DNA of 6,089 nt, taken from Clostridiales bacterium. Lineage in GTDB: Bacteria; Bacillota; Clostridia; Lachnospirales; WQUN01. A model generated the notes under the pieces. That model was not told the origin of the DNA, searched no databases, and was given only the letters and a program-made list of their open reading frames with translations. The translations under genes and the position numbers were made by a program. The stretch spans positions 1 to 6,089 of the forward strand of contig JAISRJ010000217.1 in the NCBI GenBank assembly GCA_031273705.1. The letters run 5' to 3'. Below, piece after piece: positions 1 to 5,230 of the stretch. Positions within the stretch are counted from its first letter, which is position 1, and each line of letters starts with the position of its first letter.

Positions 1-459
1 TTTGTCACCCGCACCGGCGTTGATTCATTGGCTATTGCGATAGGTACCAGCCACGGGGCGTATAAGTTTAAGGGCGAAGCTAAATTGGACTTCACGCGGC
101 TTGAGAGTATTACCGATAAATTGGAGAAGGCCGGGCTGCGTAAGTATCCGATTGTATTGCACGGCGCGTCAAGCGTAGATCCAACTTCCGTGGCTCTTTG
201 CAATCAATACGGCGGTAAGATAGACGGCGCCAGCGGCATACCTAATCAGATGCTTCGCAAGGCGGCTTCTATGTCGGTATGTAAAATAAATATGGATACG
301 GATATTCGGCTGGCTATGACGGCGGCTATCCGCAAGCACTTTGGAGAGAAACCCTCGTCTTTCGACCCGCGTGGCTATCTGGGCGACGCAAGAACTTTTA
401 TCCAAGGATTGGTAACCGATAAAATATTGAATGTTTTGGGATCTAAAGATTCTTTGTAA
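1..459 (+). CDS. fba: Class II fructose-1,6-bisphosphate aldolase, C-terminal half (5' end outside window)
   Basis: This is the metal-dependent aldolase of glycolysis and gluconeogenesis, which interconverts fructose-1,6-bisphosphate with DHAP and glyceraldehyde-3-phosphate in the cytoplasm. The frame is open to the left edge, so the TTG at 28 is an internal Leu codon and not a start. The 152 visible residues are about half of a usual class II enzyme of roughly 285-310 residues. Visible family motifs are GTSHGAYKF (fragment residues 16-23, with a zinc-ligand His), VLHGASSVD (52-60, with a second zinc-ligand His) and KINMDTD (95-101, the loop that binds the DHAP phosphate). The tail with SSFDPRGYLG is typical of the longer bacterial class II form. 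The gene ends with TAA. No hairpin terminator is seen in the 46 bases before the next gene, so read-through into it is likely. The family call is firm; the metal and subtype are inferred. Confidence 0.95.
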   Translation, partial: FVTRTGVDSLAIAIGTSHGAYKFKGEAKLDFTRLESITDKLEKAGLRKYPIVLHGASSVDPTSVALCNQYGGKIDGASGIPNQMLRKAASMSVCKINMDTDIRLAMTAAIRKHFGEKPSSFDPRGYLGDARTFIQGLVTDKILNVLGSKDSL

Positions 460-505
460 AGCTTAAAATATGTTGTATTACAGTACCAAAAACGGAGAAA
501 AAAAT

Positions 506-892
506 ATGAATAAGCAATGGGAAATGGTTCGGGATTTTCATGAAAGATTTAATCACTTTATTTCCGAAACACCTCGTCAGCTTACAGAAGAGCGGGTAAA
601 AGCCCGTGGAAAGTGGATGCAAGAAGAGTTGAATGAGTTCTGCGAGGCGCGAAATATTTATGAACAGACCGATGCTATGGTAGACTTAATCTATTTTGCG
701 CTGGGCACAATGGTCGAGATGGGTGTTAAGCCGGACGAGGTTTTTGAAGTTGTGCATAATGCCAATATGTCTAAACTTTGGGAAGACGGAAAACCCCATT
801 ACAATGAGGATGGGAAAACCATAAAGCCTCAGAATTGGATCGATCCTGAGCCTTTACTGCGTAGGGTAATTGATGGAACTAAAACCCCATGA
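506..892 (+). CDS. MazG / phosphoribosyl-ATP pyrophosphohydrolase-like all-alpha NTP pyrophosphatase
   Basis: This is a 128-residue protein of the all-alpha NTP pyrophosphatase superfamily, whose members hydrolyse nucleoside triphosphates to the monophosphate and pyrophosphate, often as house-cleaning or dNTP-pool enzymes. The metal-binding pattern is visible: EELNE at residues 40-44, then EQTD (53-56) and DAMVD (56-60), followed by the hydrophobic helix LIYFALGTMVEMGV. The C-terminal segment with WEDGKPHYNEDGK resembles small stand-alone versions also found in phages. The ATG at 506 is preferred over an in-frame ATG at 470, because GGAG at 494-497 sits eight bases before it and the upstream 12 residues have no ribosome binding site. 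It follows fba by 46 bases without a terminator, so cotranscription is plausible. The substrate cannot be told from sequence. It is not HisE by context, as no his genes are nearby. Confidence 0.85.
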   Translation: MNKQWEMVRDFHERFNHFISETPRQLTEERVKARGKWMQEELNEFCEARNIYEQTDAMVDLIYFALGTMVEMGVKPDEVFEVVHNANMSKLWEDGKPHYNEDGKTIKPQNWIDPEPLLRRVIDGTKTP

Positions 893-963
893 ACTTTACT
901 GATACTTCCCACAGCTAAAGACGGTGGTTCTTGCCAAATGCTCAAGTTCATAGCCTGCCGTGT

Positions 964-1007
964 AAAAAATGGCTGCCCCGGCGGCGGAAAACGCCGCATC
1001 CGCCGCC
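964..1007 (-). terminator. Candidate intrinsic terminator / GC-rich palindrome downstream of trmD
   Basis: On the minus strand a perfect 8-bp stem (GGCGGCGG at 1007-1000 with CCGCCGCC at 987-980, 12-base loop) is followed by a run of six T at 969-964. The T run begins 10 bases after the stem, which is further than in a standard terminator, so efficiency is uncertain. A competing 6-bp hairpin (GCGGCG 981-986 with CGCCGC 992-997, loop GAAAA) shares the same bases. It lies between the 3' ends of two convergent genes and resembles two other palindromes in the window (1040-1079 and 5205-5230), so it may be a dispersed repeat serving as a terminator. Confidence 0.4.
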
Positions 1008-1032
1008 TACGGTCATTGCCCGCTTTTATCTG

Positions 1033-1731
1033 TTATCCTAACTCCGCCCCCCGCCGCGCGAAGAGATCCGGGCGGAGTTTCTTAGTTCGCGAAATCGACT
1101 GTTCTCTGCGCCACTCGGCTATTTTTTGGTGATTCCCCGATAATAAAATCTCAGGCACTCTTTTATCCAAAAATACCTGCGGCCTGGTATATTGCGGATA
1201 TTCCAGCAACCCATCCGAAAAACTCTCATCCGCGAACGACTCGTCTTTATTCAGCACGCCGGGTATCAAACGCGAAACACTGTCTATTACCGTCAGGGCA
1301 GCCAATTCTCCTCCGGTAAGAATATAATCCCCCAGCGAGATTTCGTCCGTCACAACGCTGTCCAATACCCGCTGATCTATACCCTCATAGTGCCCGCAAA
1401 GCAGAATCAAATTCTTACAGTTAGACAATTCCTCCGCCATTCGCTGATTGTATGTCCTGCCCTGTGGGGTAAGGTATATCACCGGCGCCTCTCGCCCGGC
1501 AAATTTTTTCGCGTGTTCCACCGCAAGGTAAACCGGCTCGGGCATAAATACTAATCCCGCGCCGCCTCCGTAGGGCGCGTCGTCTACCTGCCTATGCTTA
1601 TTAGAAGTGAAATCTCTGATATCGATACAGTTTACGTTAATAATCTCTTTATCCACAGCGCGTTTTAGAATGCTATGATTCATCATATCCATTATCATGC
1701 GTTTAAATAGAGTCAAGACATAAAAATTCAC
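1033..1731 (-). CDS. trmD: tRNA (guanine-N1)-methyltransferase TrmD
   Basis: TrmD uses S-adenosylmethionine to methylate G37 of tRNAs with a G at position 36, which prevents +1 frameshifting on the ribosome. The 232-residue protein has the SPOUT trefoil-knot motifs: YGGGAGL (54-60), YLTPQG (86-91), GHYEGID (113-119), ISLGDYILTGGE (131-142) and SRLIPGVL (153-160), then DGLLEYPQYTRP (173-184) and LLSGNH. Residue numbers match E. coli TrmD without gaps through this core. Two departures are visible: the usual LFPEMF near the N-terminus reads LFKRMI, and the position of catalytic Asp169 is Glu, with Asp168 beside it. The start is GTG, overlapping the rimM stop in GTGA, with GGAGGGG eight bases upstream, so translational coupling is likely. 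The last residues after RPDL are coded by a GC-rich inverted repeat. rplS, the usual downstream neighbour, is absent. Confidence 0.95.
   Translation of the reverse strand: MNFYVLTLFKRMIMDMMNHSILKRAVDKEIINVNCIDIRDFTSNKHRQVDDAPYGGGAGLVFMPEPVYLAVEHAKKFAGREAPVIYLTPQGRTYNQRMAEELSNCKNLILLCGHYEGIDQRVLDSVVTDEISLGDYILTGGELAALTVIDSVSRLIPGVLNKDESFADESFSDGLLEYPQYTRPQVFLDKRVPEILLSGNHQKIAEWRREQSISRTKKLRPDLFARRGAELG
1040..1079. repeat. 10-bp perfect inverted repeat inside the trmD 3' end
   Basis: AACTCCGCCC at 1040-1049 and GGGCGGAGTT at 1070-1079 form a perfect 10-bp stem with a 20-base loop. The repeat lies wholly inside the trmD coding region and encodes most of its final residues. On the + strand the stem is followed by TCTT, a poor T tract, so it might weakly terminate transcripts arriving from fba. 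It shares CGCCGC, a short spacer and ATCCG, in the same orientation, with the palindromes at 980-1007 and 5205-5230. Confidence 0.6.
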
Positions 1732-2027
1732 GGGCGCAGCCCCTCCATTAAAGTCACGACCATCCTTCGAGAATTAATATCTATATTACCAATACATTGT
1801 TTTATTGCCGGAATAAGTATCACCTGTCCCAATTCACCGCCAACAACGTACACATCATTGCCGCCCGTTTGAAGCACATCCTTAATTTCACCCAGCGGCT
1901 CGCCTTCGTCCGTTACAACCGTCATGCCGTACAAGTCCCGCACATAATATTCATCGTCGCCCAGCGGTAAGGCTTCGCCGTCCTCTATCCGAATGATACC
2001 TCCCCGCAATTTATCGGCTTCAGTCAT
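1728..2027 (-). CDS. rimM: RimM C-terminal fragment (99 residues, PRC-barrel domain)
   Basis: This is the second piece of the split rimM. Its first ATG, 21 bases after the TAA of the first piece, has GAGGA ten bases upstream, so reinitiation could make it as a separate polypeptide. It holds the PRC-barrel domain of RimM (VRDLYGM, GNDVYVV, LIPAIK, final MEGLRP). The reading frame itself extends further back, to 2063, which is the overlap used in the frameshift argument. It ends in TGA, overlapping the trmD start by four bases. Confidence 0.6.
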   Translation of the reverse strand: MTEADKLRGGIIRIEDGEALPLGDDEYYVRDLYGMTVVTDEGEPLGEIKDVLQTGGNDVYVVGGELGQVILIPAIKQCIGNIDINSRRMVVTLMEGLRP

Positions 2028-2047
2028 ATCGTTTATTTCCTCAAACT

Positions 2048-2251
2048 TTATATAATTAAGCCCTTATGATGCCAAACACGTTCCACTGTCAAGGTTTTAA
2101 CCTTACTTCCGGATTCACAATGCGCGGAATCTTCAAATATTATATTCATATGACTAAGCAGAGAAAATCGTTCTGGATCGTCCGTGGTGGGCATAACACG
2201 AACATCCCCCCGTAAACCGTGCGGCTTTAGTATCTTTCCAATAACAAACAT
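2048..2251 (-). CDS. rimM: RimM N-terminal fragment (67 residues)
   Basis: This is the first piece of the split rimM as it would be translated without frameshifting. The ATG has GAGGA six bases upstream (2261-2257). The protein covers most of the RimM N-terminal beta-barrel, including the GKILKPHGLRGDVRV signature, but stops before the last strand of that domain, so it is unlikely to fold fully on its own. Confidence 0.6.
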   Translation of the reverse strand: MFVIGKILKPHGLRGDVRVMPTTDDPERFSLLSHMNIIFEDSAHCESGSKVKTLTVERVWHHKGLII

Positions 2252-2265
2252 TTTTATCCTCTATT

Positions 2266-2294
2266 CTTATAGCAAATCATTGATTTGACATCAA
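2266..2294 (-). promoter_or_regulatory. Candidate sigma-A-type promoter for rimM-trmD
   Basis: On the minus strand TTGATG (2294-2289) is followed after exactly 17 bases by TATAAG (2271-2266), four and five of six matches to TTGACA and TATAAT. It sits just downstream of the mntP terminator, as an independent promoter should. The expected transcription start, near 2260, would fall in or beside the ribosome binding site of rimM, giving a very short leader. That is a weakness of the call. Confidence 0.4.
2273..2287. promoter_or_regulatory. 15-base perfect palindrome in the promoter spacer (possible operator)
   Basis: CAAATCA-T-TGATTTG is a perfect 7-bp inverted repeat around one central base, filling the spacer between the candidate -35 and -10 of rimM. 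Its size and place suit a dimeric repressor site, but I recognise no known operator. In AT-rich sequence such a palindrome can arise by chance. Confidence 0.3.
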
Positions 2295-2377
2295 AAAAAC
2301 CGCCTTATATTTCCATGCTAAAGCGCGTGGCTTTACGGCGTGTTCGGTGACGCGCCATAGAGTGGTTTAGCGGTTTT
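2293..2377 (-). terminator. Intrinsic terminator of mntP with a branched stem
   Basis: On the minus strand AAAACCGC (2377-2370, overlapping the mntP stop) pairs with GCGGTTTT (2303-2296), and the T run goes on to 2293, giving seven T in all. Inside are a perfect 6-bp hairpin (2335-2330 with 2324-2319, 5-base loop) and a GC-rich arm (2356-2351 with 2342-2337, one mismatch on the minus strand). The closing stem with its T run is typical of Rho-independent termination. The branched interior of about 66 bases is larger than usual. I found no tRNA or known riboswitch in it. Confidence 0.6.
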
Positions 2378-2945
2378 ACAAATATCTTTCAGCCAGGATT
2401 TTCAGCCCAATAGCGATTAGAATTCCACCGCCAACCCAGCCGGCGCTCTTATTAAGCGCGGCTCCTATTTTGTTTCCCACAAGCACACCGACGGCTGACA
2501 ACATGAAAGCCACAATCCCGATTATTCCGGACGCCAAAAACAAGGGCGCGTCCTGCAGAGCGAAGCTAACACCCACCGCCAAGGCGTCTATACTGGTGGC
2601 AATAGCCAGCATACACATATTTTGCGGGGCAATAATCTGCGACATATCACAGATTAACTCGGAATCAATTTTTCTTGAAGATTCAACAATCATTTTCACT
2701 CCTATTAAGGCAAGCAGGCCAAAGGCGACCCACGGACTCCATTCGCCGATTGCGTTGCCAAAGGCGGCTCCCAAAGTGTATCCCAATATGGGCATAACAA
2801 ACTGAAACGAGCCGAAGTACATACCGAAAATTACGGAATGTCCTATCCCATATTCACGTTTCATAGCTATTCCATTAGCCGCCGACACAGCGAAAGCGTC
2901 GGCCGCAAGCCCCAGAGCGACGAAAAAGATTGTTAATATGTTCAA
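2376..2945 (-). CDS. mntP: Manganese efflux pump MntP
   Basis: MntP exports excess Mn(II) across the cytoplasmic membrane. The 189-residue length is typical of the family. The internal duplication is visible: GLAADAFAVSAANGI in the first membrane helix (12-26) and ATSIDALAVGVSFA in the fourth (116-129); the Asp residues of these motifs (16 and 120) are the expected metal-handling residues. Six hydrophobic segments lie at about 3-23, 36-62, 70-88, 109-131, 135-157 and 168-186. The start is TTG: a stop codon lies immediately upstream in frame, GGAGGAG is placed seven bases before it, and the next Met is inside the conserved region. Many mntP genes are preceded by a yybP-ykoY manganese riboswitch; none was recognised here. 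It is divergent from the DUF4097 gene, and a strong terminator follows it. Confidence 0.95.
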   Translation of the reverse strand: MNILTIFFVALGLAADAFAVSAANGIAMKREYGIGHSVIFGMYFGSFQFVMPILGYTLGAAFGNAIGEWSPWVAFGLLALIGVKMIVESSRKIDSELICDMSQIIAPQNMCMLAIATSIDALAVGVSFALQDAPLFLASGIIGIVAFMLSAVGVLVGNKIGAALNKSAGWVGGGILIAIGLKILAERYL

Positions 2946-2965
2946 TTAAACTCCTCCACAAAATT

Positions 2966-2999
2966 TGGAATAAGCTGGAATATATTGGCGCTTGGAATA
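2966..2999. repeat. Three direct copies of TGGAATA upstream of mntP
   Basis: TGGAATA occurs at 2966-2972, 2976-2982 and 2993-2999 on the + strand, with start spacings of 10 and 17 bases. They lie in the leader just before the mntP ribosome binding site. They could be regulator sites or an RNA element in the leader. Seven-base repeats in AT-rich DNA may also be chance. Confidence 0.3.
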
Positions 3000-3050
3000 G
3001 GACAATTAAACTTGCGATTTTCAATTAGAATTTTATGAATCAAAAAGGAC

Positions 3051-3079
3051 TTTATTCTTTTATTACCGTATTGTATACT
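3051..3079 (+). promoter_or_regulatory. Weak candidate promoter for the DUF4097-YihY unit
   Basis: TATACT (3074-3079) matches five of six -10 positions, with TTTATT (3051-3056) at a 17-base spacing as a poor -35. It overlaps the opposing candidate mntP promoter, which would let the two compete. The seven bases CGATAAT are also repeated at 3087-3093 and 3099-3105, just downstream. Confidence 0.25.
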
Positions 3080-3098
3080 AAGGTTGCGATAATAACAA
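3070..3098 (-). promoter_or_regulatory. Candidate promoter for mntP
   Basis: On the minus strand TTGTTA (3098-3093) is followed after 17 bases by TACAAT (3075-3070), four and five of six consensus matches. It predicts a leader of nearly 120 bases before the TTG start, long enough for leader-based control, although no known riboswitch was recognised in it. Confidence 0.35.
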
Positions 3099-3122
3099 CG
3101 ATAATTTAATAGGAGGAATATT

Positions 3123-4349
3123 ATGGCTAATGAAAAATTAGTGATACTAAAAATGCTGGAGGAAGGAAAAATCACCGCCGAGGAGGCTTCTCGCCTGTTG
3201 GAAGCCAGCGGACCCACCGCCCGACCATCCGGTCCCCCGCCGACCGGCACAACCGGTCACTCTGCCCGAGCTTCGGAAGCGCCGCGCTCAAACGGCCAAT
3301 ATAGTGCGGGCACCTACAATTCCGGAGACTCCGGGGCTTATAGCTCACCCAGATCGGGCGGTCTGGAAGATTTTGCGGGGGACCTGGGACGCAGGTTTGA
3401 GTCCTTTGCCCGTGACATGGAACCCAAATTTCAGAAATTCGGTGAAGTCGTTGTGGAAAAGACTGCCAATTTTGCGGATAGAATTTCAAAATCCATTGAC
3501 GACCATATAAATTCCGACACTCGGTCATCTTCCGCTCCATATGGCGGCGCGGGCGGCGACTTTGAAAAACGTTTCGAGCTGAATGTCTCATCCGGTTATA
3601 ATGAACTAAGCCTTGCGGCCCACAACGGAAACCTGCTGGTTCATGGTTACAACGGCGATAAAATTACAGCTTCCGTCCAAATACAATCCGCTCACGGCAA
3701 CCCTCCCATTGAGTTAATGCGCTTGGGTAATAGATATTTTCTAAATTATGACAGTGACAATTTCAAAAAGGTCACTGTAGACGCATATATACCCGAGAAT
3801 TTATTTAACATAATAAATCTCTCCACAGTAAATGGAAATGTGGATATTTCCACCCTATCGGCAGATAATATAAGCGTGAATAATATGAATGGCAATGTAA
3901 AATTACAATCGTTAAACGCTAAATTTTTAAAGGCTGAAAGCACTAACGCAAACATGACGGTAAACTATCTGCACGCTGATAACGCCCAAATTGAAAATGT
4001 AAACGGACCCATTCAAACATTAGACTTGGACTGCGCCAACCTTATGTTGTCCAGTGTAAACGGTAGTATAACCATTAACATGTCTCAATTTGAAAGCTTT
4101 AGCGAGTATGTTTGGAATGTGGAATCCAGCAACGCGAAAGTCGCGCTTAATCTGCCCACCAGCCCCGGCTTGGGCTATCATTTAAAAGGTCATGCCTCTT
4201 TAGGCAAAATACATGTCGGCTTAACAAACATGAATTATATTGTCAACTCTTCGACTATGACCGAGGCCAAGAGCATAAATTTTGATTCATGCCCCAAAAA
4301 AGTAAAATTAGCATTGGAAACCTCCAACGCCGCTCTTCAAATTAACTAA
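3123..4349 (+). CDS. SHOCT-like N-terminal domain plus DUF4097 beta-helix protein
   Basis: This 408-residue protein has no signal peptide or membrane helix. Residues 1-29 (KLVILKMLEEGKITAEEASRL) form the short SHOCT-like/YvlB-type N-terminal helix pair. Residues 30-80 are a disordered linker rich in Ser, Gly, Pro and Thr. Residues 81-130 are a charged, likely amphipathic helix. From about 148 to the end is a DUF4097 beta-rich domain. Inside it NG-type turns recur exactly every 19 residues: NGNV 237, NGNV 256, NANM 275, NGPI 294, NGSI 313, which suggests beta-solenoid coils. AGGAGG at 3111-3116, six bases before the ATG, sets the start. In Firmicutes, DUF4097 proteins such as LiaG and YvlB are linked to cell-envelope stress loci; that role here is inference. 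The YihY-family gene 18 bases downstream is probably in the same operon. The molecular function is unknown. Confidence 0.85.
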   Translation: MANEKLVILKMLEEGKITAEEASRLLEASGPTARPSGPPPTGTTGHSARASEAPRSNGQYSAGTYNSGDSGAYSSPRSGGLEDFAGDLGRRFESFARDMEPKFQKFGEVVVEKTANFADRISKSIDDHINSDTRSSSAPYGGAGGDFEKRFELNVSSGYNELSLAAHNGNLLVHGYNGDKITASVQIQSAHGNPPIELMRLGNRYFLNYDSDNFKKVTVDAYIPENLFNIINLSTVNGNVDISTLSADNISVNNMNGNVKLQSLNAKFLKAESTNANMTVNYLHADNAQIENVNGPIQTLDLDCANLMLSSVNGSITINMSQFESFSEYVWNVESSNAKVALNLPTSPGLGYHLKGHASLGKIHVGLTNMNYIVNSSTMTEAKSINFDSCPKKVKLALETSNAALQIN

Positions 4350-4367
4350 TCTAAAGAAGGCATTTAC

Positions 4368-5171
4368 ATGCGCTTAATCACGGGTATCATCAGCTTAGTT
4401 AAAGAAGCGGAAAAGGATGAGCTATTCTCATTGGCAGGTCAATTAACTTACAAAATGCTAATGGCGTTTTTTCCTTTTCTGGTTTTTGTTATATCCTCGC
4501 TGGCGTTCCTTAATCTTAACGGAGAATATTGGATAAGTACGCTGACCGATATTCTTCCAAGCGAAGCCGGAAGTTTGCTTAGCGTATTCTTCAATGAGGT
4601 CATAAATACCCCGAATGTCGGCGTATTGTCCGTTAGTTTGCTTATTAGTTTATATAATGCTTCGTCCGGCTTTTATGTGGTGATTAAGTGCGTAAATCAA
4701 ACCTATGGCTATAAAGATTGCCGTAATTTTTTTCTTAACCAGTTAATAAGCCTTTGCCTGGTATTAATATTTACATTGTCTTTGGCGTCGATGCTGATCT
4801 TAATGATTTTTAACAATAATATTTTTGACCTGTATGAACAATTTTTCCCACATGCCCCCAATGCTGAACGGCTTTTTCAGTTGACCGGCTTTATAATAAC
4901 TATGGGCATATTGCTGTTAGCTACTATGATTATATACAAATTAGCGAATTGCCGCCACCCTAAATTCAAAAAAGTCCTGCCGGGCGCGCTGGTCGCCGTG
5001 GGGATATGGGTTATAGCCTCGGAAGGTTTTAGTATTTACGTAAATAACTTCGCGAAGTTTTCTAAAATCTACGGCAGTATAGCCGGGGTTTTTATACTTA
5101 TTACATGGCTTAACATTATCTCCACCACCCTGCTGTTGGGCAGCGAGATAAATTCTATGTTAGATCACTAG
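4368..5171 (+). CDS. YihY/BrkB family integral membrane protein
   Basis: This is a 267-residue polytopic membrane protein of the YihY/UPF0761 (BrkB) family, historically mislabelled ribonuclease BN. Six hydrophobic segments are visible at about 32-50, 84-105, 123-148, 170-192, 204-222 and 236-258. Family marks are LAGQLTYKMLMAFFPF in the first segment, LPGALVAVGIW before the fifth, and YGSIAGVFILITWLN followed by LLLGSEIN in the last. The start ATG follows AAGAAGG by seven bases. It lies 18 bases after the DUF4097 gene with no terminator between, so the two are very probably cotranscribed. The family's biochemical function is not established; transport or envelope roles have been proposed. 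Length and topology look complete. Confidence 0.9.
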   Translation: MRLITGIISLVKEAEKDELFSLAGQLTYKMLMAFFPFLVFVISSLAFLNLNGEYWISTLTDILPSEAGSLLSVFFNEVINTPNVGVLSVSLLISLYNASSGFYVVIKCVNQTYGYKDCRNFFLNQLISLCLVLIFTLSLASMLILMIFNNNIFDLYEQFFPHAPNAERLFQLTGFIITMGILLLATMIIYKLANCRHPKFKKVLPGALVAVGIWVIASEGFSIYVNNFAKFSKIYGSIAGVFILITWLNIISTTLLLGSEINSMLDH

Positions 5172-5204
5172 CGGAACGCTTGTTGATACGCATTAAGCCG
5201 CGAG

Positions 5205-5230
5205 GGGCGGACGCCGCGGAGTATCCGCCC
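5205..5230. repeat. GC-rich palindrome between convergent genes
   Basis: GGGCGGA (5205-5211) and TCCGCCC (5224-5230) form a perfect 7-bp stem with a 12-base loop; CCGCG (5198-5202) with CGCGG (5215-5219) is an alternative pairing. It lies between the 3' ends of the YihY-family gene and spoIIP and may act as a bidirectional terminator, but neither strand has a T run after the stem. It resembles the palindromes at 980-1007 and 1040-1079. Confidence 0.5.

Larger units (their letters stand above)
1728..2251 (-). pseudogene. rimM: Ribosome maturation factor RimM, split by a one-base frameshift
   Basis: RimM binds the 30S subunit through S19 and helps mature the 3' domain of 16S rRNA. Read in two frames, the region encodes a full-length RimM of about 174 residues. 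The first frame (2251-2048) carries the N-terminal domain opening with GKILKPHGLRGDVRV and ends in KGLII followed by TAA. The second frame continues at once with KFEEINDMTEADKLRGG, the conserved next strand and helix, then the PRC-barrel domain with VRDLYGM, GNDVYVV and LIPAIK. One missing base (ATA-TTA-AAG read as ATA-TA-AAG near 2049-2051) would restore the frame exactly. The frames overlap only at 2063-2048, and no canonical X-XXY-YYZ slippery heptamer or long homopolymer is there. A true mutation, a sequencing error, or a split gene with reinitiation all remain possible. Both halves look otherwise well conserved. rpsP and the KH-domain gene that usually precede rimM are absent. Confidence 0.85.

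Noticed and set aside
28..459. fba read as a complete 143-residue gene from a TTG start
   Set aside because: The frame is open to base 1 and the upstream residues (FVTRTGVDS) match the aldolase family, so the gene is cut by the window edge.
454..481. Promoter for the MazG-like gene (TTGTAA, 16 bases, TATTAC)
   Set aside because: There are only four of six matches in each box, in AT-rich sequence; cotranscription with fba is simpler.
470..505. Longer start for the MazG-like protein at the ATG at 470
   Set aside because: No ribosome binding site precedes it, while the ATG at 506 has a well-placed GGAG and fits the family N-terminus.
938..1132. 64-residue + strand reading frame
   Set aside because: It runs over the GC-rich palindromes and antisense to the trmD end, with no family resemblance or ribosome binding site.
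1192..1554. 120-residue + strand reading frame antisense to trmD
   Set aside because: It is a shadow of trmD, which has clear family motifs on the other strand.
2048..2063. Programmed -1 ribosomal frameshift in rimM
   Set aside because: No X-XXY-YYZ heptamer, long homopolymer or obvious downstream pseudoknot was found in the overlap. It is not excluded but is less likely than mutation or read error.
2293..2377. tRNA or MITE reading of the structured spacer
   Set aside because: There is no T-loop consensus or anticodon-arm geometry, the terminal repeats are only 8 bases, and no target-site duplication is seen.
2470..2805. 111-residue + strand reading frame antisense to mntP
   Set aside because: It is a mirror of the repetitive membrane-helix codons of mntP and resembles no protein family.
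3242..3258. GACCGG/CCGGTC inverted repeat as a regulatory hairpin
   Set aside because: It lies in the GC-rich linker coding region of the DUF4097 gene and is short enough to be chance.
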